Positions 7,061-14,371 of a stretch of 23,501 nt of DNA are shown here, one piece after another (the stretch's first letter is position 1; the number at the start of each line of letters is the position of its first letter). The stretch is from assembly GCA_029974875.1 (NCBI GenBank), contig JARKQP010000687.1, positions 1 through 23,501 on the forward strand. Direction: 5' to 3'. Position numbers and translations under genes: made by a program. The DNA is from Mobilitalea sp. (GTDB lineage Bacteria > Bacillota_A > Clostridia > Lachnospirales > Lachnospiraceae). The notes beneath the pieces were generated by a model. The model was given only the letters and a program-made list of their open reading frames with translations. It did not search any database and was not told the origin of the DNA.

Positions 7061-7564
7061 ATACAGATGACAATTCATATAGAGTATGAAGCAGCAGAAA
7101 AGCTGGAGTTTGATTATGGGACCCTGGTCAAAAGGGTAATTGAAGAGTGTATGGATTATGAGGACTGTCCTTATGAAGCGGAGGTAAGCATCTTATTTAC
7201 CGATGATGAGGAGATACGCCAGATTAATAAGGAACACAGGGGGATTGATTCGCCTACCGATGTGTTATCATTTCCAAACAATGAGTTTGAGGTTCCGGGG
7301 GATTTTTCGGAGCTGGAGGAGCAGATGGCAGCCACCTTCCATCCGGAAACAGGAGAGTTGATTCTTGGGGATATTGTGATATCCGTGGACAGGGCTAAGC
7401 AGCAGTCAGAGGAATACGGCCATTCCCTGGAACGGGAGGTCGCGTTTCTAACCGCCCATAGTATGTTCCATTTATTTGGTTACGACCATATGGAAGAAGC
7501 TGGGCGGGTTGTTATGGAAGAAAAGCAAAGTGAAGTGCTGGACAAGCTTCAGATATTACGTTAG
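7055..7564 (+). CDS. ybeY: Endoribonuclease YbeY (rRNA maturation factor)
   Basis: A 169-residue metal-dependent endoribonuclease of the UPF0054/YbeY family, active in 16S rRNA 3'-end maturation and 70S ribosome quality control. The zinc motif is intact: H135, H139 and H145 in AHSMFHLFGYDH (the usual G after the first H is S). The conserved SPTDVLSFP and LGDIVIS stretches are present. The start is uncertain between ATG 7055 and ATG 7067 (MTIHIEYE). Neither has a close ribosome binding site; AAAGGAGG lies at 6999-7006, and an in-frame TAG at 7049-7051 excludes any earlier start. It follows the HD gene after 121 bp that hold repeat copy A. dgkA, cdd and era, which follow in Bacillus, are absent. 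Confidence 0.93.
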   Translation: MGIQMTIHIEYEAAEKLEFDYGTLVKRVIEECMDYEDCPYEAEVSILFTDDEEIRQINKEHRGIDSPTDVLSFPNNEFEVPGDFSELEEQMAATFHPETGELILGDIVISVDRAKQQSEEYGHSLEREVAFLTAHSMFHLFGYDHMEEAGRVVMEEKQSEVLDKLQILR

Positions 7565-7595
7565 GCTGACATTGCCGGAAGGGACTGGATGAAGG

Positions 7596-8678
7596 ATGAA
7601 AAAATATACAATATACTTACTTTTATTATTAACCGCAGTTATGTTAATCGGATGCAAAAAGAAGGCGTTGGAGGGGGATGACTACGACACGGACAACCTG
7701 CCAACGCCATCACCGACACAGATCGTGGAGGTTACCGAGGCACCGCCGGAAGAAAACCATGACGGAGAGATGAAAAGCTATTTAACCGGCTTATGGGTAC
7801 CGGAGGAAGTAGGGAAGAAGCGCCCTTGGGCCATACAGTTTAATAACTTAAAGCTTGTAGGCAACCAGAGCGGAATCGGACAGGCGGACATTGTATACGA
7901 GTGCCTCGCAGAGGGGGGAATTACAAGACTATTAGGGATTGGCGAGAACTATGCGGGAGACCGGTTCGGCTCTGTGCGCAGCTCCAGGCATTATTTTGTA
8001 AGCATACTGGATGAATATGATGCAATCTATATACATTACGGCAAGACAAAATACGCAACAAGCAAAATGGAGAAGCTTGGGATTGACCATATGGATGGCA
8101 CGGTAATGGATTCCACCGTGTTTTACCGGGACAAGTCCATTAAAGCGCCGCACAACGCCTTTACCAGCGTGAAGGGGATTGAGGCTGGAATTAAAAAGAA
8201 GGGCTTTCGGACGGAATATAAGGAAGGATATGAGCCTCATTATACATTTTATAATGAGGATACACAGCTGTCAGGTGGAACTGATGCAAATAAAGTGAGT
8301 TTGAAATTTTCAGGCTATGCCTCCCCGTATTTTACTTATAATGCGGAGGAGAAGCTGTATAACCGTTTTCAATACGGAAAGGAGCATATTGATTCCGTAA
8401 CCGGCAAACAGCTGACCTTTAAGAATATCATCATACAATTTGTAAAGGAATGGAATATAGATAAGAACGGATATCAGACTATGGATATAGAAGATGCCAG
8501 CGGAACCGGATTTTATATCACAAACGGCAAAGCGGTGCCTATAACTTGGAAGAAGAAGGAAGCCGACAGCTGGATGCGCTATTATGATGAGAAGGGCAAT
8601 GAGCTTACCATCAACCCGGGGAAAACCTATATTACCTTATTCCCTAAGGATCGCCCGGGGGATGCTGCGATAGAATAA
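7596..8678 (+). CDS. DUF3048 (YerB-like) lipoprotein
   Basis: A 360-residue predicted lipoprotein. The signal peptide (1-19) ends in a lipobox, MLIGC, with C20 as the lipidation site; a short acidic, P/T/S-rich linker (about 25-58) follows. The rest fits the DUF3048 family (Bacillus YerB): RPWAIQFNNLKLVGNQSGIG, YECLAEGGITRLLG, GSVRSSRHYFVSILDEYDAI, then the C-terminal YerB-type domain with QFVKEW and the family's late motif near ADSWMRYYDEKG. The biochemical function is unknown; the protein should sit on the outer face of the membrane. It starts 31 bp after ybeY with a modest ribosome binding site (GGAAGGGA at 7574-7581). Confidence 0.85.
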   Translation: MKKYTIYLLLLLTAVMLIGCKKKALEGDDYDTDNLPTPSPTQIVEVTEAPPEENHDGEMKSYLTGLWVPEEVGKKRPWAIQFNNLKLVGNQSGIGQADIVYECLAEGGITRLLGIGENYAGDRFGSVRSSRHYFVSILDEYDAIYIHYGKTKYATSKMEKLGIDHMDGTVMDSTVFYRDKSIKAPHNAFTSVKGIEAGIKKKGFRTEYKEGYEPHYTFYNEDTQLSGGTDANKVSLKFSGYASPYFTYNAEEKLYNRFQYGKEHIDSVTGKQLTFKNIIIQFVKEWNIDKNGYQTMDIEDASGTGFYITNGKAVPITWKKKEADSWMRYYDEKGNELTINPGKTYITLFPKDRPGDAAIE

Positions 8679-8688
8679 AAAGTACTGC

Positions 8689-8716
8689 TTTTGCGCATGC
8701 ACACTGATGGTATAAT
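8689..8716 (+). promoter_or_regulatory. Possible promoter of the SpoVB-like gene
   Basis: A perfect TATAAT at 8711-8716 has a poor -35 match (TTTTGC at 8689-8694, 16-bp spacing). It lies in the 114-bp gap before the flippase gene. The -10 is seen; a sigma-A promoter is only a candidate reading. Confidence 0.35.
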
Positions 8717-8792
8717 AAAATAAGCAGTTTGGATTAGGAATAAGATCTGGAAGGATTTTTTCTTCAAGCGAAGGATAAGTTAGGAGACGGTT

Positions 8793-10466
8793 ATGTCTAA
8801 CAGAAGTAAAGGAAATAATTTTTTAATACAGGGCAGTATTCTTGCGATTGCGTCGCTGCTGGTAAGGGTGATTGGGTTAATCTATAAGATACCGTTGCAG
8901 CGTATTATTGGAACCGAGGGAATGGGATTATATCAAGTATCCTTTGGTGTATATAATATAGCTCTTTTGTTATCTTCTTACAGTCTTCCCCTGGCGGTCT
9001 CAAGGCTGGTAGCAGTCAGAAGGGCAAAAAAAGAGCATAGGAATGCCTATCGCGTATTTTTATGCGCTATGGGTATGGCAATTGTAGCAGGCCTAATTGC
9101 TATGCTGGTCATCTTTTTTGGGGCAGATGGTATCGCTAACCTGATGGGATATCCGGATATTGCACTGCCGCTGCGTATACTGGCGCCAACTATTTTTGTA
9201 TTTGCAATCATGGGGGTTTTGCGGGGATTTTACCAGGGGAAGAATACAATGGTTCCTACTGCGGTATCCCAGGTGCTGGAGCAGGTAGTAAATGCGGTGG
9301 TAAGTATAGTTGCTGCCTATTTCCTCATGAAGCATTACCATGACAAGGTTAATGCAATTGCCTATGGTGCCGCAGGAAGTACCTTGGGTACACTTTCCGG
9401 GGCTGTAGTAAGCTTGTTATTCCTGCTATTTATATTTGTGCTTTATAAGCCTACAGTAAACCGACAGAACCGCAAAGATCATTCCGGATACCGGGAAGGT
9501 TATAAAGCTATTGTTAAGGTGCTCCTGCTCACGATAGCACCTGTTATCCTAAGCCAGACGGTGTATCAGATCAGCGGATTGATCGACACTACCCTGTTTG
9601 GTAATATTATGGGCGACAAGCTGATTTCGGCGGCTGATAATGAGGTTCTCCTTTCGACTATAGGAGCAGGGTATGCCTCCTCGGATATAGCTAAATTAAT
9701 AGGTATTTATAGTAATAATTATTTGTCCCTCGTTAATGTACCTATTGCAATTGCAACGGCAATGGGGGCGGCGAGCATTGCGTCTTTGTCGGCTGACTAT
9801 GCCCAAAGCAATTATGATGGGATACGCTCCAAGGTCAAGGCTTCTGTTAAATTCAACATGGTAATAGCAATTCCCTCCGCTGTCGGCATGGGGGTGTTGG
9901 CGTCTCCGATTATGGCTGTGGTTTGGAATGAGGGCTCCAGCCTGTCAGCGAATGTAATGATACTGGGCTGTATCTCCATTGTATTTTATGCCCTGTCAAC
10001 GATTACAACAGCCGTACTCCAAGGCATCAATAAAATGAATATACCATTAATTAACTCAGCGGTCTCCCTGTTCATCCATATTATTTTGGTGTTCTGTCTG
10101 CTGAAATTTACGGATTTAAGTGTTTATGCACTGGTGATCGGCAATGTAACCTTCCCGCTGGTAGTATGCATCCTGAACTGGCTTGCGGTGGAAAAGCATC
10201 TGGATTACCGGCAGGAGATAATAAAAACCTTTGTGGTTCCTGCAGCGAGTGCGGCGCTTATGGGCGTGGTTGCAGGGTTTACCTATTGGGGCTTACATAA
10301 CCTGACTGACAGTATTATGGCATCCTTGGCGCTGTCCATCCTTGTGGCCGTGGTAGTATATTTTATTATCCTGGTTTTCTTAAAAGGGATAAGTGAAGAA
10401 GAGCTGTCCCGTGTGCCTAAGGGGCATGTTGTGGTAAAGGTAATGAAGAAGCTGCATATGTTATAA
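8793..10466 (+). CDS. SpoVB-like lipid-linked oligosaccharide flippase (MOP/MATE superfamily)
   Basis: A 557-residue polytopic membrane protein of the polysaccharide biosynthesis/SpoVB branch of the MOP exporters. Hydrophobic segments, about 12 to 14, run from residue 10 to 540. The N-terminal FLIQGSILAIASLLVRVIGL and the following YKIPLQRIIGTEGMGLYQVS are characteristic of this branch. Relatives (SpoVB, MurJ, YtgP) flip lipid-linked cell-wall or spore-cortex precursors. Whether this copy serves sporulation or vegetative wall synthesis cannot be told. Start ATG 8793 follows TTAGGAGACGG with suitable spacing. Fic begins 19 bp after its stop, very close for an unrelated accessory gene. Confidence 0.88.
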   Translation: MSNRSKGNNFLIQGSILAIASLLVRVIGLIYKIPLQRIIGTEGMGLYQVSFGVYNIALLLSSYSLPLAVSRLVAVRRAKKEHRNAYRVFLCAMGMAIVAGLIAMLVIFFGADGIANLMGYPDIALPLRILAPTIFVFAIMGVLRGFYQGKNTMVPTAVSQVLEQVVNAVVSIVAAYFLMKHYHDKVNAIAYGAAGSTLGTLSGAVVSLLFLLFIFVLYKPTVNRQNRKDHSGYREGYKAIVKVLLLTIAPVILSQTVYQISGLIDTTLFGNIMGDKLISAADNEVLLSTIGAGYASSDIAKLIGIYSNNYLSLVNVPIAIATAMGAASIASLSADYAQSNYDGIRSKVKASVKFNMVIAIPSAVGMGVLASPIMAVVWNEGSSLSANVMILGCISIVFYALSTITTAVLQGINKMNIPLINSAVSLFIHIILVFCLLKFTDLSVYALVIGNVTFPLVVCILNWLAVEKHLDYRQEIIKTFVVPAASAALMGVVAGFTYWGLHNLTDSIMASLALSILVAVVVYFIILVFLKGISEEELSRVPKGHVVVKVMKKLHML

Positions 10467-10485
10467 TTGTCAAGGGGGGAACGAG

Positions 10486-11514
10486 ATGGTAAACAAACCG
10501 CCTTATACTATAACGGAGAAAGCCGCAGACTATTTGGCGAAAATCGTTGAAACTGTGACGAGACTCGAATATGGCACGGAGTTTAAACGCGACATTCGCT
10601 TGCACAGGGAAAACCTCATGAGGACGATTCACTCATCCCTCGCCATTGAGGGGAATTCTCTGACGCTCGGTGAAGTGACCGCAGTTATCGAGGGCAAAAT
10701 GGTTGTGGGAAAGCAGACGGAGATCAAGGAAGTCAAGAATGCCTATGAAGCCTATGACAAGATCATGACCTTTGACCCATACGCTGTCAAGGACTTCCTG
10801 AAAGCCCACAAGCTGATGACGGATGGCTTGGTCAACGAGTCGGGCAAGTTCCGAAGTGGAGATGTAGGTGTGTTCGACGGTGATGTCGCAGTTCATATTG
10901 GGGCGAGACCACAATTCGTCCCTGACCTGATCAATGACTTATTCGATTGGGCGAAAAAATCAGAATTGCACCCCGTGTTGAAAAGTGCGATTCTACACTA
11001 TGAGATAGAAACTATCCACCCGTTTGCCGATGGCAACGGACGCATGGGAAGGCTTTGGCAAACATTGCTTCTTGCAAAATGGAATGAGATTTTTGCGTGG
11101 ATTCCAATGGAGTCGGTTCTGTACCAGAACCGGCCGCAATATTATCAGGCGATTGAAGATGCCCGCAGCGCAAACGACTCCGGCGCGTTTATTGAATTTA
11201 CGCTTTCGGCTGTTTTGGATATCATTGCCGACCAAGAAAAACACCAAGTTGAGCACCAAGAAAAGCACCAAGATGAACACCAAGTCGAATTGACTGGGAT
11301 ACAGATATTCGTGCTGAAAGCACTTGAGGGCAAAATGCTTTCACGCAAAGAGATTTTTGCTAAAATCGGAATGAATGGCGATTCACGCTCATTTAAACGG
11401 CACATTGAGCCGCTCCTGATAGAAGGTTTTATTGAAATGACCGTACCGGATAAGCCGAACAGCAAACTGCAAAGATACCGCCTGACGGACAGCGGTAAAT
11501 TGGCAAGCAGTTAA
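10486..11514 (+). CDS. Fic-family protein (class II, predicted AMPylase) with winged-helix C-terminus
   Basis: A 342-residue Fic protein, an enzyme type that usually transfers AMP from ATP to hydroxyl side chains of target proteins. The full motif HPFADGNGRMGR is at 178-189, with catalytic H178. The N-terminal inhibitory motif S51-LAI-E55-GN fits [S/T]xxxE[G/N], making it a self-inhibited class II Fic. Residues about 251-268 form a four-residue repeat (EKHQ, VEHQ, EKHQ, DEHQ) linking to a C-terminal winged-helix-like domain (about 270-342). The AGGGGGGA ribosome binding site lies just upstream. Codon choice (more GAC, CGC, TCC, GAG) looks unlike the AT-leaning neighbours, suggesting transfer. 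Target unknown. Confidence 0.93.
   Translation: MVNKPPYTITEKAADYLAKIVETVTRLEYGTEFKRDIRLHRENLMRTIHSSLAIEGNSLTLGEVTAVIEGKMVVGKQTEIKEVKNAYEAYDKIMTFDPYAVKDFLKAHKLMTDGLVNESGKFRSGDVGVFDGDVAVHIGARPQFVPDLINDLFDWAKKSELHPVLKSAILHYEIETIHPFADGNGRMGRLWQTLLLAKWNEIFAWIPMESVLYQNRPQYYQAIEDARSANDSGAFIEFTLSAVLDIIADQEKHQVEHQEKHQDEHQVELTGIQIFVLKALEGKMLSRKEIFAKIGMNGDSRSFKRHIEPLLIEGFIEMTVPDKPNSKLQRYRLTDSGKLASS
11236..11289 (+). repeat. 12-bp tandem repeat inside the Fic gene
   Basis: Four 12-nt units starting at 11236, 11248, 11260 and 11272, each ending in CACCAA, plus a partial unit. They encode a four-residue x-[KE]-H-Q repeat. Being a multiple of three, copy changes would alter linker length without breaking the frame. 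Confidence 0.85.
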
Positions 11515-11533
11515 ATCCATATCTTGATTTTTC

Positions 11534-11578
11534 AAATTCCTGTTTAAACCTGAAAATATAGATAATCTATCCGAAGGA
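11534..11578 (+). repeat. Direct repeat X (left copy) flanking the two-component block
   Basis: Matches 14313-14361 at 39 of 45 bases with 4 gap positions by hand alignment. Both start AAATTCC, continue TGTTTAAA, hold AGATAAT and end CCGAAGGA. The right copy supplies the ribosome binding site of the BofC-like gene; this copy has no gene after it. Confidence 0.65.
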
Positions 11579-11583
11579 CGCCA

Positions 11584-11613
11584 GAGCCTCTAAATCTTTT
11601 GATTTGGGGGCTC
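11584..11613 (+). terminator. 13-bp hairpin after fic; possible terminator
   Basis: GAGCCTCTAAATC (11584-11596) pairs along its full length, with two G-U pairs, with GATTTGGGGGCTC (11601-11613) around a TTTT loop. The tract after it is TCTCTT, so it is a weak intrinsic terminator at best. It lies 69 nt after the fic stop. The rest of the 330-bp gap 11515-11844 holds direct repeat X and the response-regulator promoter region. Confidence 0.6.
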
Positions 11614-11709
11614 TCTTAGATGAGGTTTATAAAGATGGAGGGTATAATATGTTTTTACAATACCCTCTTTCTCATAAATAAGTGAACCAAATCTAAGAGC
11701 ATGCAATTT

Positions 11710-11763
11710 TAAGAATTTTGTAAGAATATTGTTGACTTTTATGAAATTATTTTCCTATATAAT
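11710..11763 (+). promoter_or_regulatory. Promoter of the two-component operon with an 11-bp direct repeat
   Basis: TAAGAATTTTG (11710-11720) and TAAGAATATTG (11721-11731) are abutting 11-bp direct repeats with one mismatch, ending at the base before a TTGACT -35 (11732-11737). The -10 is either TATATA (11756-11761, 18-bp spacing) or TATAAT (11758-11763, 20-bp spacing). Tandem repeats with about 10 to 11 bp period next to the -35 are typical binding sites of OmpR-type regulators, so self-activation by the downstream regulator is likely (inference). Confidence 0.6.
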
Positions 11764-11844
11764 AAAGCCAGTTTAGAAAAAGTATACTTTAGCTGAAGCT
11801 ACACCGGTGACTAAATTGATGAAAGGAATATTGTAAAAAATATC

Positions 11845-12555
11845 ATGGACAAGCAGAAAATACTTGTAGTAGATGATAACAAAGAAATAATTTATACGCT
11901 GTCAAAATTATTGGAATTAGAAGGGTATGAGGTTCTAAAAGCTTATGATGGCGTAGAAGCGCTGGAAACCGTAAAGGAGTATCCCGTTGATTTGATCCTC
12001 CTTGATGTCATGATGCCAAAAATGAACGGTTTGACAGCGCTGATGAAGATCCGGGAATTCAAGAAAATCCCAATCATAATTTTATCTGCAAAGACAGAAG
12101 AAAGCGATAAGGTTTCAGGCCTTATCATGGGGGCGGATGATTATATTGCGAAACCCTTTCATACCGCTGAGCTAGTAGCAAGAGTGCAGGCCCAGCTGCG
12201 TCGTTATCTGGTCTGGAATGAAGGAAAGCCCCAAAATGCAAAGGATAAAATCGTTAATGGTGATTTGGTTCTGGATACATCTTCAAAGACGGCAATTGTA
12301 AATGGAACGGAGGTAAGGCTTACGGCAAAAGAGTACGGTATTATGGAGCTCCTTATAAAAAATGCGGGAAGGGTATTTTCAGCAGAGGAGATCTATAAGA
12401 ACGTGTGGGATGATGAAAATTGCTTTGCTGTAGAGAATACGGTCATGGTACATATCAGGAGAATAAGGGAGAAAATAGAAGTAAATGCAAAGAATCCAAA
12501 ATATTTGAAGGTGGTGTGGGGAATTGGATATAAAATTGAAAAAATCAAAAATTGA
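11845..12555 (+). CDS. OmpR-family response regulator (VanR-like)
   Basis: A 236-residue response regulator. The receiver domain (about 4-115) has the acidic pair in VVDDN, the phosphorylation site D54 in LILLDVMMPK, and K103 in IAKPF. The C-terminal winged helix (about 135-232) is OmpR/PhoB type, with VRLTAKEYGIMELLIKNAGR and the terminal VWGIGYKIE. Resemblance is to the VanR-like group common in Firmicutes, but no resistance genes are nearby, so glycopeptide resistance should not be assumed. ATG 11845 is the only sensible start, though the nearest ribosome binding site (AAAGGA at 11822-11827) is 17 nt away. The histidine kinase frame overlaps its end by 32 bp. Confidence 0.92.
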   Translation: MDKQKILVVDDNKEIIYTLSKLLELEGYEVLKAYDGVEALETVKEYPVDLILLDVMMPKMNGLTALMKIREFKKIPIIILSAKTEESDKVSGLIMGADDYIAKPFHTAELVARVQAQLRRYLVWNEGKPQNAKDKIVNGDLVLDTSSKTAIVNGTEVRLTAKEYGIMELLIKNAGRVFSAEEIYKNVWDDENCFAVENTVMVHIRRIREKIEVNAKNPKYLKVVWGIGYKIEKIKN

Positions 12556-13819
12556 AGCAGGAATTTTGGGAGCATGCGGTATTGTATTTTTTATAACATT
12601 AACGATATTAATTCAAAATTTTTTTGAAAATGATTATAATGCCGGAGCTTTTGCAGCTATGTTTGTAAGTCTGGTAGGGCTTTTTATTATCGGAATTAAT
12701 AAAATTTTTAGTAAATGGAAAAGAATGCAGCAACAGAATAAAACATTAGAAGAAGATAGAATTATAAAAATGAGATTCTTGAGACTTCAGATTCCGCTTA
12801 TTCCATATTATCTGTTAAGTCTGACCATCCTGAATTTTTACAGGCCAGACAGGTACTATACATTTGCACAGAATCTTATTTTGTACGACAATCTTACTCA
12901 TATTTTATGGTTTATTTATCTGGTCATACCGATCTGTTATGAAATTATCCTTTGCTTCAATATGATAATTTATTATAATCCGAAGGAACGGCAAATCCGA
13001 AAGCTTGAGCTGATGCTGGAATCAATCCTAGACGGCAAATTGGATATCAGCAATGCCTTTGGTGAGAAGGAACCGTTGTTTAAATATGGTGAGGCCCTTG
13101 TGAATTTGGGCAATGTTACGTCACAGGCAATTACACAGCGGCTGCGGGATGAAAAGATGAAAATAGAGCTTATTACGAATGTTTCCCATGATTTAAAAAC
13201 GCCCTTGACCTCCATGATCGGATACATTGACCTGATAAAGAAGGAAGAGCTTTCTGAAATTATGAAGGATTATGTGGATGGCATTTCAGATAAGGCGGAG
13301 AAATTAAGTGAAATGATACAGAGCCTCTTTGATTTGGCTAAAACTGCAAGCGGCAATATGGATTTACATATGGAAACGATCAATATGAACCGGTTAGTAA
13401 TGCAAATCATAGCGGATATGGATACTGTAATAAAGGGCAATGATAAGATAATGAAGCTTTCCCTGACGGAGAATGCTGCCGAATTTGAAGCAGATAGCGC
13501 TTCCATGTACCGGGTATGCCAGAATCTAATCGAAAATGCGATAAAATATTCGCTGCCTGGCTCCAGAATTATAATTACGACAATAGCTGATGCCGGTAAT
13601 GTTGTTTTGATTATTAAGAATGTTGCAAATTATGAAATGAATTTCTCGGAAGATGAGATTGTAGAACGCTTCACAAGGGCAGATAAGGCGCGGACAACGG
13701 ACGGCAATGGCCTAGGGCTGGCAATTGCCAAAACTTATACCGAAGCCTGCGGGGGACATTTCAGCTTGAAAATAGATGATGATGTGTTTATGGCACAGGT
13801 GCAGTTTACCCAGAGCTGA
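12524..13819 (+). CDS. Membrane sensor histidine kinase (VanS-like)
   Basis: A 431-residue sensor kinase, partner of the preceding regulator. Four hydrophobic segments (about 12-32, 42-62, 80-98, 118-142) anchor it with little extracellular sequence. A HAMP-like linker leads to the H box NVSHDLKTPLTS with H222. The ATPase part has N box LIENAIKYS, F box VERFTRAD and G2 box GNGLGLA. A canonical DxGxG G1 box is not visible; LIIKNVAN stands at that place. The start is TTG 12524, preceded by GGTGTGGGG; TTG 12536 is an alternative. The overlap with the regulator implies coupled translation. The signal is unknown. Confidence 0.88.
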   Translation: MDIKLKKSKIEAGILGACGIVFFITLTILIQNFFENDYNAGAFAAMFVSLVGLFIIGINKIFSKWKRMQQQNKTLEEDRIIKMRFLRLQIPLIPYYLLSLTILNFYRPDRYYTFAQNLILYDNLTHILWFIYLVIPICYEIILCFNMIIYYNPKERQIRKLELMLESILDGKLDISNAFGEKEPLFKYGEALVNLGNVTSQAITQRLRDEKMKIELITNVSHDLKTPLTSMIGYIDLIKKEELSEIMKDYVDGISDKAEKLSEMIQSLFDLAKTASGNMDLHMETINMNRLVMQIIADMDTVIKGNDKIMKLSLTENAAEFEADSASMYRVCQNLIENAIKYSLPGSRIIITTIADAGNVVLIIKNVANYEMNFSEDEIVERFTRADKARTTDGNGLGLAIAKTYTEACGGHFSLKIDDDVFMAQVQFTQS

Positions 13820-13884
13820 TTGAGTTAATGAATGTAATATCCCTTCCTTCCATGAGAGAAAACCCATAGATCGATTCTGTTCTC

Positions 13885-13907
13885 GTTCACAGGGACAAAT
13901 TGTGAAC
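13885..13907. repeat. 7-bp inverted repeat downstream of the histidine kinase
   Basis: GTTCACA (13885-13891) and TGTGAAC (13901-13907) around a 9-nt centre. It has no T tract and so is not a terminator. It may be an operator or a chance repeat. The gap 13820-14371 otherwise holds the DUF1016 remnant and the leader of the next gene. Confidence 0.35.
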
Positions 13908-13950
13908 CGGGTTATTATGTACAAGGCGGATGGCGTAAGCTGTCCTCCTT

Positions 13951-14238
13951 ATGCTGTTTTATGCGATGTTTGCTGTTCCATATTTCCTCATCTTTGCTGC
14001 AATCGTTGTATTCAGAGGTAGTTTGTCAAGGATGTTTAGCAGTTTGCGCCGAATGCGCCAATTTTTCAAAACGTTTCCGAATCGTGCCACACTGTGGCAT
14101 GAATTGAGTTGGTCGCACTATAGGCTGCTTATGAAGCTTGAGGACGAATCCCGACGTGAGTTTTATGGGCGTGAGTGTGCTGAATCAGCTTGGATTTGGG
14201 TATCGGCTTTTTTTCGGTTAACCTCTATGCTTTTCTAA
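13951..14238 (+). pseudogene. Remnant of a DUF1016 (YhcG-like, PDDEXK nuclease family) gene
   Basis: The 95-codon frame contains, at about residues 26-80, a clear piece of the DUF1016 N-terminal domain: LRRMRQFFKTFPNR, then LSWSHYRLLMKLEDESRREF and YGRECAESAW. Intact members are about 330 to 380 residues and carry a C-terminal PDDEXK nuclease domain. Here everything after AESAW is unrelated and soon stops. The first 25 or so residues are a hydrophobic stretch not typical of the family, so the 5' end is also replaced. In another frame, 14193-14213 reads DLGIGFF, which resembles the start of the C-terminal domain and could mark an internal deletion; this is weak. Members often travel in restriction loci and mobile islands. 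I see no ribosome binding site, so expression is doubtful. Confidence 0.7.
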
Positions 14239-14312
14239 TTATTTTGCGTATATCAAGCCATGGTATCCTCTTAAACAATCGAGTGATGATGAACGTTTAA
14301 GCATATAATTTG

Positions 14313-14361
14313 AAATTCCATGTTTAAATAGTAAAATTATGGAGATAATTTAGCCGAAGGA
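14313..14361 (+). repeat. Direct repeat Y (right copy); leader of the BofC-like gene
   Basis: Right partner of the repeat at 11534-11578 (39 of 45 bases shared). Its end CCGAAGGAG contains the ribosome binding site AAGGAG (14357-14362), 9 nt before the next start codon. This is probably the original copy. Confidence 0.65.
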
Positions 14362-14371
14362 GTGGTTTCGC

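Noticed and set aside
11845..13819. Glycopeptide resistance (vanRS) operon
   Set aside because: The regulator and kinase resemble the VanR/VanS group, but no vanH, vanA, vanX or related ligase gene is present nearby; the resemblance is only at family level.
13960..14000. Third copy of the small-ORF-like element (GCTGTTTTATGCGATGTTTG resembles the PALLW segment)
   Set aside because: Only about 20 bases align, a gap is needed, and the flanks do not match; it is probably a chance match in hydrophobic coding-like sequence.
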